Assembly (NCBI GenBank): GCA_023267515.1
Contig: JAHFNF010000019.1
Location: 1 to 11,677, forward strand
Direction of reading: 5' to 3'
DNA length: 11,677 nt
Source: Candidatus Nomurabacteria bacterium
GTDB lineage: Bacteria; Patescibacteriota; Minisyncoccia; Phycocordibacterales; UBA9973
Part shown: in pieces, positions 5,903 through 11,677 of the stretch
Layout of the letters: every line of letters starts with the position of its first letter
Numbering within the stretch: the first letter of the stretch is position 1
The notes under the pieces: generated by a model
Told to the model about the DNA's origin: nothing
Database searches by the model: none
Seen by the model: only the letters and a program-made list of their open reading frames with translations
Program-made: the position numbers and the translations under genes

Positions 5903-6952
5903 TTAGCTTATGGCCGCTAAAATTATACCAATAATGGCAAAAACTACCGAGAGAATCCAAAAACGCATAGTCACTTTTGTTTTTGGCCAGCCTACGGCCT
6001 CAAAATGGTGATGAATAGGCGCAACAAGAAAAAGTTTTTTCCCAAAAAATCTTTTTGAGCCGAGCTGCAATATTACTGAGAGTGAGCTGATCACTAGCGG
6101 CATTGCGACTACCGGTAAAATGAGGACAGAGTCAGATAAGAAGGCGAGCGTGGCCAGGGTCACAGTGAGTCCCATTATTCCTGTTTCTCCCATATAAAAG
6201 CGTGCTGGAGGAATATTAAACCAAAGAAAGGCCAAGATAGCTCCGGTTATTACACCAGAAAATGCCGCTAAATCAATTTGATTATGGGTAAAGGCTATTA
6301 CTGAATAAGCACCGAAAATTGAGGCCAGAATGCCGCCCGAAAGGCCATCTAAGCCATCAATTACGCCGCCGGAAAACGTAGCAAGGGTTACAATGATAAA
6401 AAATGGTATAAAGAAAAGGCCCAGTTCTAGGGTTCCGCTCCATGGAATATGAATAGCGTGCATTCCGAGCTTATAAAAAAACCAAATTGCAATAAAAAAG
6501 GAAAGAGCACTGACAAGGGCTGCCTTTACCTTCGGCCAAAAATTCGCATCATGAGAAATTTTTCCATTACCATAAATTTGTAGCACATCATCTAAAAGGC
6601 CTATCAGAGATCCGAGGAAAAGCGTAAAAAATGGTATAAGCGTTTGGCTTCTAGATAAGAAATTTAACTTGAGAGTAGTATCACTAGGAGAAATTATAGA
6701 GACAAGATAAAAAATAAGTGTTGTTGCCAGAGCGGAAACCCAAATTATAATACCACCGACTCGCGGAGTATTGAGCTCCCCTTCCCCGTTATAGATTTTC
6801 TTAAAATTATCACTCGTAGCTGATTCTATCCGAGGGTGTTTTTTCCACATCTTGAGTTTGTAGAAGTAGTGAGAAGCAATAGGGGTAATCAAAATACCGA
6901 AAATGAATGAGATTGTTGCTGGAAGGAAGATTTTGACTAAATTTAAGAGCAT
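5903..6952 (-). CDS. mraY: MraY-like phospho-MurNAc-pentapeptide transferase with substituted conserved residues
   Basis: Transfers phospho-MurNAc-pentapeptide from UDP to undecaprenyl phosphate, forming lipid I. It has 349 residues and about ten membrane helices. Clear MraY marks are the DD pair (121-122), DGLDG (199-203), the FLWFN segment, PIHHHFEAVGWP (312-323) and VTMRFWI, which align well with the E. coli protein as I know it. Several usually invariant positions differ: KxGTPTMGG reads ELNTPRVGG; the Lys of DDxxK is Gln125; the Asn of NxxDGLDG is Gly196; and the metal-binding Asp of FMGDxGS is Glu256 (YMGETGI). PRxGG resembles WecA/TagO relatives, but HHH favours MraY. The context (mraY-ftsW-murG) strongly supports the role. 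The ATG lacks an SD; it lies seven bases after the stop of the upstream carboxypeptidase gene. Confidence 0.92.
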   Translation of the reverse strand: MLLNLVKIFLPATISFIFGILITPIASHYFYKLKMWKKHPRIESATSDNFKKIYNGEGELNTPRVGGIIIWVSALATTLIFYLVSIISPSDTTLKLNFLSRSQTLIPFFTLFLGSLIGLLDDVLQIYGNGKISHDANFWPKVKAALVSALSFFIAIWFFYKLGMHAIHIPWSGTLELGLFFIPFFIIVTLATFSGGVIDGLDGLSGGILASIFGAYSVIAFTHNQIDLAAFSGVITGAILAFLWFNIPPARFYMGETGIMGLTVTLATLAFLSDSVLILPVVAMPLVISSLSVILQLGSKRFFGKKLFLVAPIHHHFEAVGWPKTKVTMRFWILSVVFAIIGIILAAIS

Positions 6953-6958
6953 TTTTTT

Positions 6959-6964
6959 ATTATA
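6959..6964 (-). promoter_or_regulatory. Possible internal -10 element before mraY
   Basis: A perfect TATAAT (6964-6959) overlaps the end of the carboxypeptidase gene and ends six bases before the mraY ATG. There is no TGn extension and no good -35, and the site is inside a dense operon, so it may be chance. Its spacing matches the gltX case. Confidence 0.25.
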
Positions 6965-7847
6965 GTATATTTACCAGCTTTTCCATATCAGTGAAGCGAC
7001 CATTGAACGACGAGCCAAGAATAGTGATGGCTACTTTATGCCCTTCACTATTTACAATAATAACGGTAATATTTCCTCCTGCCAGAAGTGTATTGCCAGT
7101 TTTAGAAAATAGAAAGCTAGAGTTTTTTTCTGTCAAAATATCAGTGTTTCTTACATAATGGCCAACAGAATTTACGAAGTTCTCGTCCATTTTAGTAGTT
7201 ATAGAGAAAATATCTGGTCGCGCTCGAAAAGCGTAAACAGCCATTTGGTTCGCGTCAAAGGCGCTCCCATACGCTCCGGCTTTTGCCTCACTAATGTCTA
7301 ATCCAGTCGGGTTAAAAAATACAGTATCCGCCATGCCAATCTTTTTTGCTTTTTCATTCATTAATTGTACGAAATTCTCAATGTTTTCAGACAACGCCCA
7401 AGCACCATCATTTGAGGAAGAAATAAGAGTAAATCTTGCTAAATCATCTAATGGCCAAATCTCATTTACAAGTAATCCATTATCCCCTGCTTGATTTATC
7501 GCTTCTTCAGATATTTTTACCTTTTGGCCTGGGGAGTTTTTCTCCATCGCTAAGATAACAGTCATCGTCTTCACGAGTGAAGCTAGCGGCAAAGGGGTAT
7601 GTTCATTTTTACTAAACAATTCTTTATTAGCATCAATATCATAAATTGAAACGGCTTTGGCTTCTAGTCCTAAGGTTTCTATTCTTTTAGCTAAATCTGC
7701 TTTGGATTTCTCTTCAAATTTTTCTTGAGCAAGTACTGCTTTTTCAACTTTAATTTTATTGTAAAAGAAAAAACTGGCGAGAATCGCCATTATAAGAACC
7801 AGGAAAATTAAGCTTTTTTCATAAGTCGTTAGCATCAATTTCTTCAT
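6960..7847 (-). CDS. Membrane-anchored S11-family D-alanyl-D-alanine carboxypeptidase
   Basis: A penicillin-binding-protein-like serine peptidase that removes the last D-Ala from peptidoglycan stem peptides outside the cell. From the ATG at 7847 it has 295 residues. One N-terminal membrane helix (about 11-29) serves as anchor or uncleaved signal. Active-site motifs are all present: S90-L-V-K93 (nucleophile and general base), S144-S-N146, and K249-T-G251. PLPLAS before the nucleophile and FNPTGLD (177-183) are typical S11 context. The protein ends soon after the catalytic domain, so the C-terminal domain and amphipathic anchor of DacA-type enzymes are absent and the N-terminal helix takes their place. 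The start is uncertain: ATG at 7847 overlaps scpB by 29 bases, ATG at 7835 by 17, and a TTG at 7871 is less likely. None has a clear SD. An endopeptidase role (PbpG-like) is possible. Confidence 0.9.
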   Translation of the reverse strand: MKKLMLTTYEKSLIFLVLIMAILASFFFYNKIKVEKAVLAQEKFEEKSKADLAKRIETLGLEAKAVSIYDIDANKELFSKNEHTPLPLASLVKTMTVILAMEKNSPGQKVKISEEAINQAGDNGLLVNEIWPLDDLARFTLISSSNDGAWALSENIENFVQLMNEKAKKIGMADTVFFNPTGLDISEAKAGAYGSAFDANQMAVYAFRARPDIFSITTKMDENFVNSVGHYVRNTDILTEKNSSFLFSKTGNTLLAGGNITVIIVNSEGHKVAITILGSSFNGRFTDMEKLVNIL

Positions 7848-8373
7848 TAAGTTTTTGTGCTTCGGAGGCAATAGAGCGTTCTATTTGCTCATAGTCTGGC
7901 AGTTCTAGAGGAGATTTTACCCCCATAAAAGACAAGAGTTCAAAGGTTGGTTTGTAGATATATCGTCGGTTGTCTTTTGGATCTATGCTTTTTTCTACCA
8001 ATCCGCGGATAGAGAGGGCTCTCAATATGAAACTAGAATTTACCCCGCGAATATAATCAATTTCTGCGCGCGAAACTCCGTTTTTATAGGCTACTATTGA
8101 GAGAGTCTCAAGTGACGCTTTTGAGAGATCTTTGTTCAATTCCTCCTTTTGTAAGTTCTCTATTAGACTTGAAATTTCCGGGTTAGTGCCGAGAGTAATA
8201 TCGTTTTCTTTTTCTTGCAACACTATTCCCCTGCTCTGCAAGCTCATTTTTAACTTTTCTATATTTTCATTAATTTCAACCTGTCCCACTTTTAAAATTT
8301 CCGCCAGCTTTTTGCGTGACATTGGTTCACCTTTAAAAAATAAAATTGCTTCAATTTTTGATTCCAGTTCCAT
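7819..8373 (-). CDS. scpB: ScpB, segregation and condensation protein B
   Basis: Winged-helix subunit of the SMC-ScpAB condensin, which binds ScpA and helps compact and separate the chromosome. It has 184 residues, close to the usual 180-200. The N-terminal winged helix (about 1-80) begins ESKIEAILFFKGEPMS, the typical opening. The second winged helix contains LETLSIVAYKNGVSRAEID (about 89-107) and IRGVNSSFILRALSIRGLVE, the family signature. The ATG is one base after the scpA stop (TAA-T-ATG), so translation is coupled. The stop is TGA, direct evidence for the standard code here. Its 3' end overlaps the carboxypeptidase gene. smc itself is not in the window. Confidence 0.96.
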   Translation of the reverse strand: MELESKIEAILFFKGEPMSRKKLAEILKVGQVEINENIEKLKMSLQSRGIVLQEKENDITLGTNPEISSLIENLQKEELNKDLSKASLETLSIVAYKNGVSRAEIDYIRGVNSSFILRALSIRGLVEKSIDPKDNRRYIYKPTFELLSFMGVKSPLELPDYEQIERSIASEAQKLNEEIDANDL

Positions 8374-8374
8374 A

Positions 8375-9124
8375 TTATGCGCTCTCTAGTATTACTTCTT
8401 GTTTTTCTATAATAATGTCTTCAAAGTTGTTGTTCTGAGCCAGATTTACCATCCCTTGTCTTGCGAGTTCTAGCATAGCAAGAAATCCCACAATCACAAC
8501 CACTCGTTCTTCTTTTGTGACAGCTCCTCCGGCAAAATCCTTAAAATTCAATTGAAGAGTGTTTTTGATTCTATCTACTAATTTATCTATCATTTCTTCA
8601 ATACTAACTACTTTTTTTACTTCCACTTCCGGCAAGAAAACTTTTTTAGGAATTCTATTCAACGCTTCGTGCGCAAAGGTCATCAGGCTCTCCTTTGTAA
8701 TTTGTTCGTCAGGTAAAAAAACTAAAACATCACCATTCTTTCTTTCTAGTGGTGCCCAAATTATATTATTACCGAAATTGCTTTTTAAACTTTGCCCAAG
8801 TCGTGTATAAAGTTCATAGAGTTTCAGTCTATCTTCCAGATTTCTTATATCCCCTTCTTCTTCATCAGTCAAATTTAAGTTTGGCAGTAAAGATTTTGAT
8901 TTGATTAGAATTAATGTAGCTGCAACGACTACAAAGCTTGAAATCTCTGACGGTTTTAAATTGCCCAAATTCTTCACATAGTTCAAAAAGTCTTCCGTCA
9001 CCTGCGAAAGCGAGATTTCATTTATAAAAAGCTTCCGTTCCTCAATCAAATTCAAAAGAAGCCCAAACGGGCCTTCAAAATTGGTTGTTTTTACATTATA
9101 GGATTTCTTCTCTGTTTCCTGCAT
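8375..9124 (-). CDS. scpA: ScpA, kleisin subunit of the SMC complex
   Basis: Kleisin that bridges SMC heads and binds a ScpB dimer in chromosome condensation. It has 249 residues, normal for the family. The N-terminal part has the ScpA opening FEGPFGLLLNLIEERKLFIN (16-35), then ISLSQVTEDFLNYV and a hydrophobic helix VVVAATLILIKSKSLLP that matches the SMC-neck-binding region. An acidic linker (DEEEGD) follows, and a C-terminal winged helix (about 200-249) has TKEERVVVIVGFLAMLELAR, the usual form. The start ATG is six bases after the aminopeptidase stop with no SD; no other nearby in-frame ATG competes. It lies directly upstream of scpB, as in most bacteria. Confidence 0.96.
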   Translation of the reverse strand: MQETEKKSYNVKTTNFEGPFGLLLNLIEERKLFINEISLSQVTEDFLNYVKNLGNLKPSEISSFVVVAATLILIKSKSLLPNLNLTDEEEGDIRNLEDRLKLYELYTRLGQSLKSNFGNNIIWAPLERKNGDVLVFLPDEQITKESLMTFAHEALNRIPKKVFLPEVEVKKVVSIEEMIDKLVDRIKNTLQLNFKDFAGGAVTKEERVVVIVGFLAMLELARQGMVNLAQNNNFEDIIIEKQEVILESA

Positions 9125-9130
9125 AAGGAT

Positions 9131-11620
9131 TTAAGAATACCGCATTTTAAGCCATTTTTCAATGTTTTTTGAGTCTCTTTTGAGCCAGACGATGTTTGAG
9201 TCAATTTGCTCTAGCGTTTGTAAAATTGTGCGTTCGGCAGCTGGGGCACTGTGCGTTTTGAAGAATTTTTTAATGTCATCGTAGGATTCGCGGGTAGTAT
9301 TGCGGTTTAATACTGAAATTAGACGTGAGAGTAAATGATTGCCGTCCCCATATGCTTCACCGATTTTCATCCAATTCTTTTGCAAAAACTTCCAGCCAAG
9401 TATTCGGCCATATGAATTTATTAAAACGCTAGCAAATGCTCCATTTCTATCCTGCATTCGTACTTTTTCACTCATAGTAAATTCCAAAGTTTGTTTTAAT
9501 AGCTTTGGATTTCTAGTTGCACCAAGAGCTCCGAGTAAACGATTCTTTTCTTCATGCATCGGTTCCTTTATATACATATCTAAAACAGTTTTATAATCTT
9601 TCTCACTTCCCTCTCGTATTACAGTGCTATATATGATATTTCGTAAGTCAGCAGGAATTGGAGTTTTGTTCCTATTTTTAAACAACTCTTTAGCTTTACT
9701 GATTACTTTTTGATTTCCGAAATAAGATGCAGCACCGAGAACAAGCGAACGACAGAGCGCATCATTGTCAGGTTCATTTTTCTTTGCTTTCCAGCCAACG
9801 TGGGTGGTGATGAAAGAGAGTACTTCCAGCGCAAATGATTTAAATTTCATTTCGCTCGGAGAGCCAGCTAAAAGATTGCCGATCTGTCTTAGTCCTGCAA
9901 CTATCTCAACCCAGACGATATATTCGGTTTCCTTTTTATACCAAAGACAGGCTTCCAGCGCTCTAGTCGTCGGCGCTAGGCCGGCCTCTGAAAGGGCGAA
10001 CAAGTCCCTGATAATTCCGAGTCTATCTACTGGACTTAATTTACTACTCTCAATCGGCTTTTGTAGTTTTACTAAAAGAGTAGAATCATAATTTGTTCTA
10101 TACATTCCCGTTTCACCGGGATTCATTTTGAGCCAAGAACTTGTTTTAATATTTGAGTACGGGACCGGCCATGTCGTTCTATCTTTTGATTTCCTGCGAC
10201 TCGTTTCACTTGAGAAAAATCTCTGTTGAGCTATTTTTAATTTTTTGTTCACTGAAATAACGGGGTATCCAGATTTTTTTGTCCAAATTTCCATCATTTT
10301 TTTAACTGGTTTCCCAGAAGTTTCCTCAAATGCTTCCCAAAGATGAATCGTGGAAGCATTTTTATAGCTATGTTTTTTGAGATAGAATTGAAGCCCTTTT
10401 TGAAAGGTGTTTTTGCCTAAATATTCAGCTAGCATTCGGATGACACTAGCCCCCTTTCTGTATGACACAGTATCAAAAATCTCGCCGATTTCGTTTGGAT
10501 CGTGGACATCAATCTCAATAGGATGCGTATTTTCTAGCGCATCAAGTTTTAATGCCGCAGCTAGCGTATCGCTCGCAAATTGTTGCCAGATTTTCCATTT
10601 TGGGAAAAGTTTATCTAGTGCTAAGTATGGAATATAAGAGGCAAAGCCCTCATTGAGCCACAAATGCGTCCACCACTCCATCGTCACCAAATTGCCGAAC
10701 CATTGGTGCGCAAGCTCGTGAGCGATAACTTCTGCCACGAGTTGTCGGGTAGCAGTAGAAGTGTGTTTTTCATCAACTAATAATCCAACCTCCCGAAAAG
10801 TGATAGCACCCCAGTTTTCCATCGCGAGCGAGGAGAAATCAGGGATGGCAATCATATCAAGCGTATTGAGCGGATATGGAATATCAAAATACTTTTCATA
10901 AAATTCTAGGCATTTTACTGTGACATCAAGAGAAAACTTTGCTTGGTGTTTCTTGCCAGGAATTGTCATTATGCGAACGAGTACTCCTGATTTAGTTTTC
11001 CTTTCAATCCACTCAAAATCTCCAACGATAAAAGCCAGTAGATATGTGGACATTTTCGGAGTTTCGGCGAATGAAACTATTTTAAATCCCGCGCTATGCT
11101 CCCTAATCTCAGACGGTAAAGTATTTGAAATTGCAGTCTTACTATTTGGAACTACAAGGTGAACCCTAAAAACTGCCTTGTGAGTAGGCTCATCAAAACA
11201 TGGGATGCAACGGCGAGCATCTGTTGCCTCAAATTGAGTTGTCGCCATAAATCGTTCCTCCCCCTCCACTGTATATTTGCTTTTGTAAAACCCTCGCATA
11301 TTGTCTGCTAAAATACCTCGAAAGTTTATGCTCAGCTGTATCCCACCTTTTACTTTTGCGGGAAAGGTAAAGGTAGCAGTTTCTAATTTATCAGTGTAAA
11401 TAATTTTATCTGCATGGATGCTTTTCTTTTCTAGAATTATACTAACGTTAGTTATATCTAAATCTTTTGAATGCAGGGTTATAGAACTGGTCGCCTTTTG
11501 AACATCAATGGTTACGGTCTCGTTTCCAGTAAAAGTATGCGCTTCAAGGTCGGGCCTCAAGGTTATCTCATAGTGCAGAGGTATGATATGTGCTACAAGG
11601 CGCACATTAGACTTTTTCAT
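9131..11620 (-). CDS. M1-family zinc aminopeptidase (APN/ERAP-like)
   Basis: Removes N-terminal residues from peptides, probably in the cytoplasm since no signal peptide is seen. From the ATG at 11620 it has 829 residues. The N-terminal beta domain includes the conserved ARRCIPCFDEP block. The catalytic domain has HELAHQW with H301, E302 and H305, the third zinc ligand E324 in NEGFASY (HExxH-x18-E), and Y387 in TVSYRKGAS as the transition-state tyrosine. The exopeptidase motif reads LAMEN (265-269) where most members have GAMEN, so a Gly is replaced by Leu. The C-terminal half (about 500-829) is an ERAP1_C-like helical domain. The frame stays open to the window edge, and a TTG at 11674 would add 18 residues. 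I prefer 11620 because MKKSNVRL is a typical M1 beginning and GAGAGG-like purines (GAGAGG, 11635-11630) precede it. It is the first visible gene of the scpAB/mur run. Confidence 0.95.
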   Translation of the reverse strand: MKKSNVRLVAHIIPLHYEITLRPDLEAHTFTGNETVTIDVQKATSSITLHSKDLDITNVSIILEKKSIHADKIIYTDKLETATFTFPAKVKGGIQLSINFRGILADNMRGFYKSKYTVEGEERFMATTQFEATDARRCIPCFDEPTHKAVFRVHLVVPNSKTAISNTLPSEIREHSAGFKIVSFAETPKMSTYLLAFIVGDFEWIERKTKSGVLVRIMTIPGKKHQAKFSLDVTVKCLEFYEKYFDIPYPLNTLDMIAIPDFSSLAMENWGAITFREVGLLVDEKHTSTATRQLVAEVIAHELAHQWFGNLVTMEWWTHLWLNEGFASYIPYLALDKLFPKWKIWQQFASDTLAAALKLDALENTHPIEIDVHDPNEIGEIFDTVSYRKGASVIRMLAEYLGKNTFQKGLQFYLKKHSYKNASTIHLWEAFEETSGKPVKKMMEIWTKKSGYPVISVNKKLKIAQQRFFSSETSRRKSKDRTTWPVPYSNIKTSSWLKMNPGETGMYRTNYDSTLLVKLQKPIESSKLSPVDRLGIIRDLFALSEAGLAPTTRALEACLWYKKETEYIVWVEIVAGLRQIGNLLAGSPSEMKFKSFALEVLSFITTHVGWKAKKNEPDNDALCRSLVLGAASYFGNQKVISKAKELFKNRNKTPIPADLRNIIYSTVIREGSEKDYKTVLDMYIKEPMHEEKNRLLGALGATRNPKLLKQTLEFTMSEKVRMQDRNGAFASVLINSYGRILGWKFLQKNWMKIGEAYGDGNHLLSRLISVLNRNTTRESYDDIKKFFKTHSAPAAERTILQTLEQIDSNIVWLKRDSKNIEKWLKMRYS

Positions 11621-11629
11621 AAGCAATAG

Positions 11630-11635
11630 CCTCTC
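11630..11635 (-). promoter_or_regulatory. Likely ribosome binding site of the M1 aminopeptidase gene
   Basis: GAGAGG lies nine bases before the ATG at 11620. It favours that start over the upstream TTG at 11674. Confidence 0.5.
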
Positions 11636-11677
11636 GAAGCCGAGCAACTTTGTAAATACTAAATACAAGGACAAGGG

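Noticed and set aside
7819..7821. Alternative genetic code with TGA read as glycine, as in some CPR lineages.
   Set aside because: scpB ends at TGA at a normal family length, and no gene here needs an in-frame TGA.
7848..7871. TTG start for the carboxypeptidase, eight residues upstream.
   Set aside because: It would lengthen the overlap with scpB to 53 bases, and two ATGs lie just downstream before the membrane helix.
826..11162. Plus-strand ORFs of 60-110 codons throughout the window.
   Set aside because: All lie antisense within well-supported minus-strand genes, have no recognisable domains or starts, and mirror the codon structure of the real genes.
11621..11674. TTG start giving the M1 aminopeptidase 18 extra residues.
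   Set aside because: The ATG at 11620 has a purine-rich RBS and a typical M1 N-terminus; the added residues resemble no known extension. It cannot be fully excluded, because the frame is open to the edge.

Overview
The window reads as a chromosomal housekeeping block from a Candidate Phyla Radiation (Patescibacteria) bacterium, most likely of the Parcubacteria group. This is an inference, not a search result. It rests on the AT-rich composition, very tight gene packing, many start codons without a Shine-Dalgarno (SD) sequence, a GluRS with HVGG and KLGKR signatures and no zinc cysteines, a divergent MraY, and tandem tiny membrane proteins that begin with a K-x-G motif followed by one helix. 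The standard code fits: scpB ends at TGA and no gene needs TGA read as an amino acid. Every supported gene lies on the minus strand, so transcription runs from high to low coordinates.

Unit 1 (about 11620 down to 3664) is one dense run: a zinc M1-family aminopeptidase, scpA and scpB (kleisin and winged-helix partners of SMC), an N-terminally anchored S11 D-Ala-D-Ala carboxypeptidase, mraY, ftsW and murG. Gaps between these genes are 1 to 10 bases, and scpB overlaps the carboxypeptidase gene. MraY makes lipid I, MurG turns it into lipid II, FtsW polymerises lipid II, and the carboxypeptidase trims the stem peptides, so this is a reduced division and cell-wall (dcw) cluster joined to chromosome-segregation genes. 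The usual dcw neighbours murD, murC, ddl and ftsQAZ are absent here.

A small unrecognised gene (3354-3602) follows murG. It has its own good promoter upstream (-10 TATAAT at 3628-3633) and a strong intrinsic terminator downstream (3293-3334).

Unit 2 (3276 down to about 120) starts from an extended -10 promoter placed so close to the gltX start codon that the transcript should be leaderless or nearly so. It carries gltX, an overlapping secreted coiled-coil M23 (LytM/EnvC-like) endopeptidase with an intact active site, and two adjacent tiny membrane proteins of unknown function. One of these is only 45 residues long.

Bases 1-119 hold no gene I can support. I see no mobile element, CRISPR array, tRNA or rRNA. 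The points most worth checking are the substituted catalytic positions in MraY, the -10 boxes lying 6-8 bases before start codons, the two tiny membrane proteins beside the M23 hydrolase, and the self-contained 82-residue orphan gene. I did not find a clear new multi-gene system.
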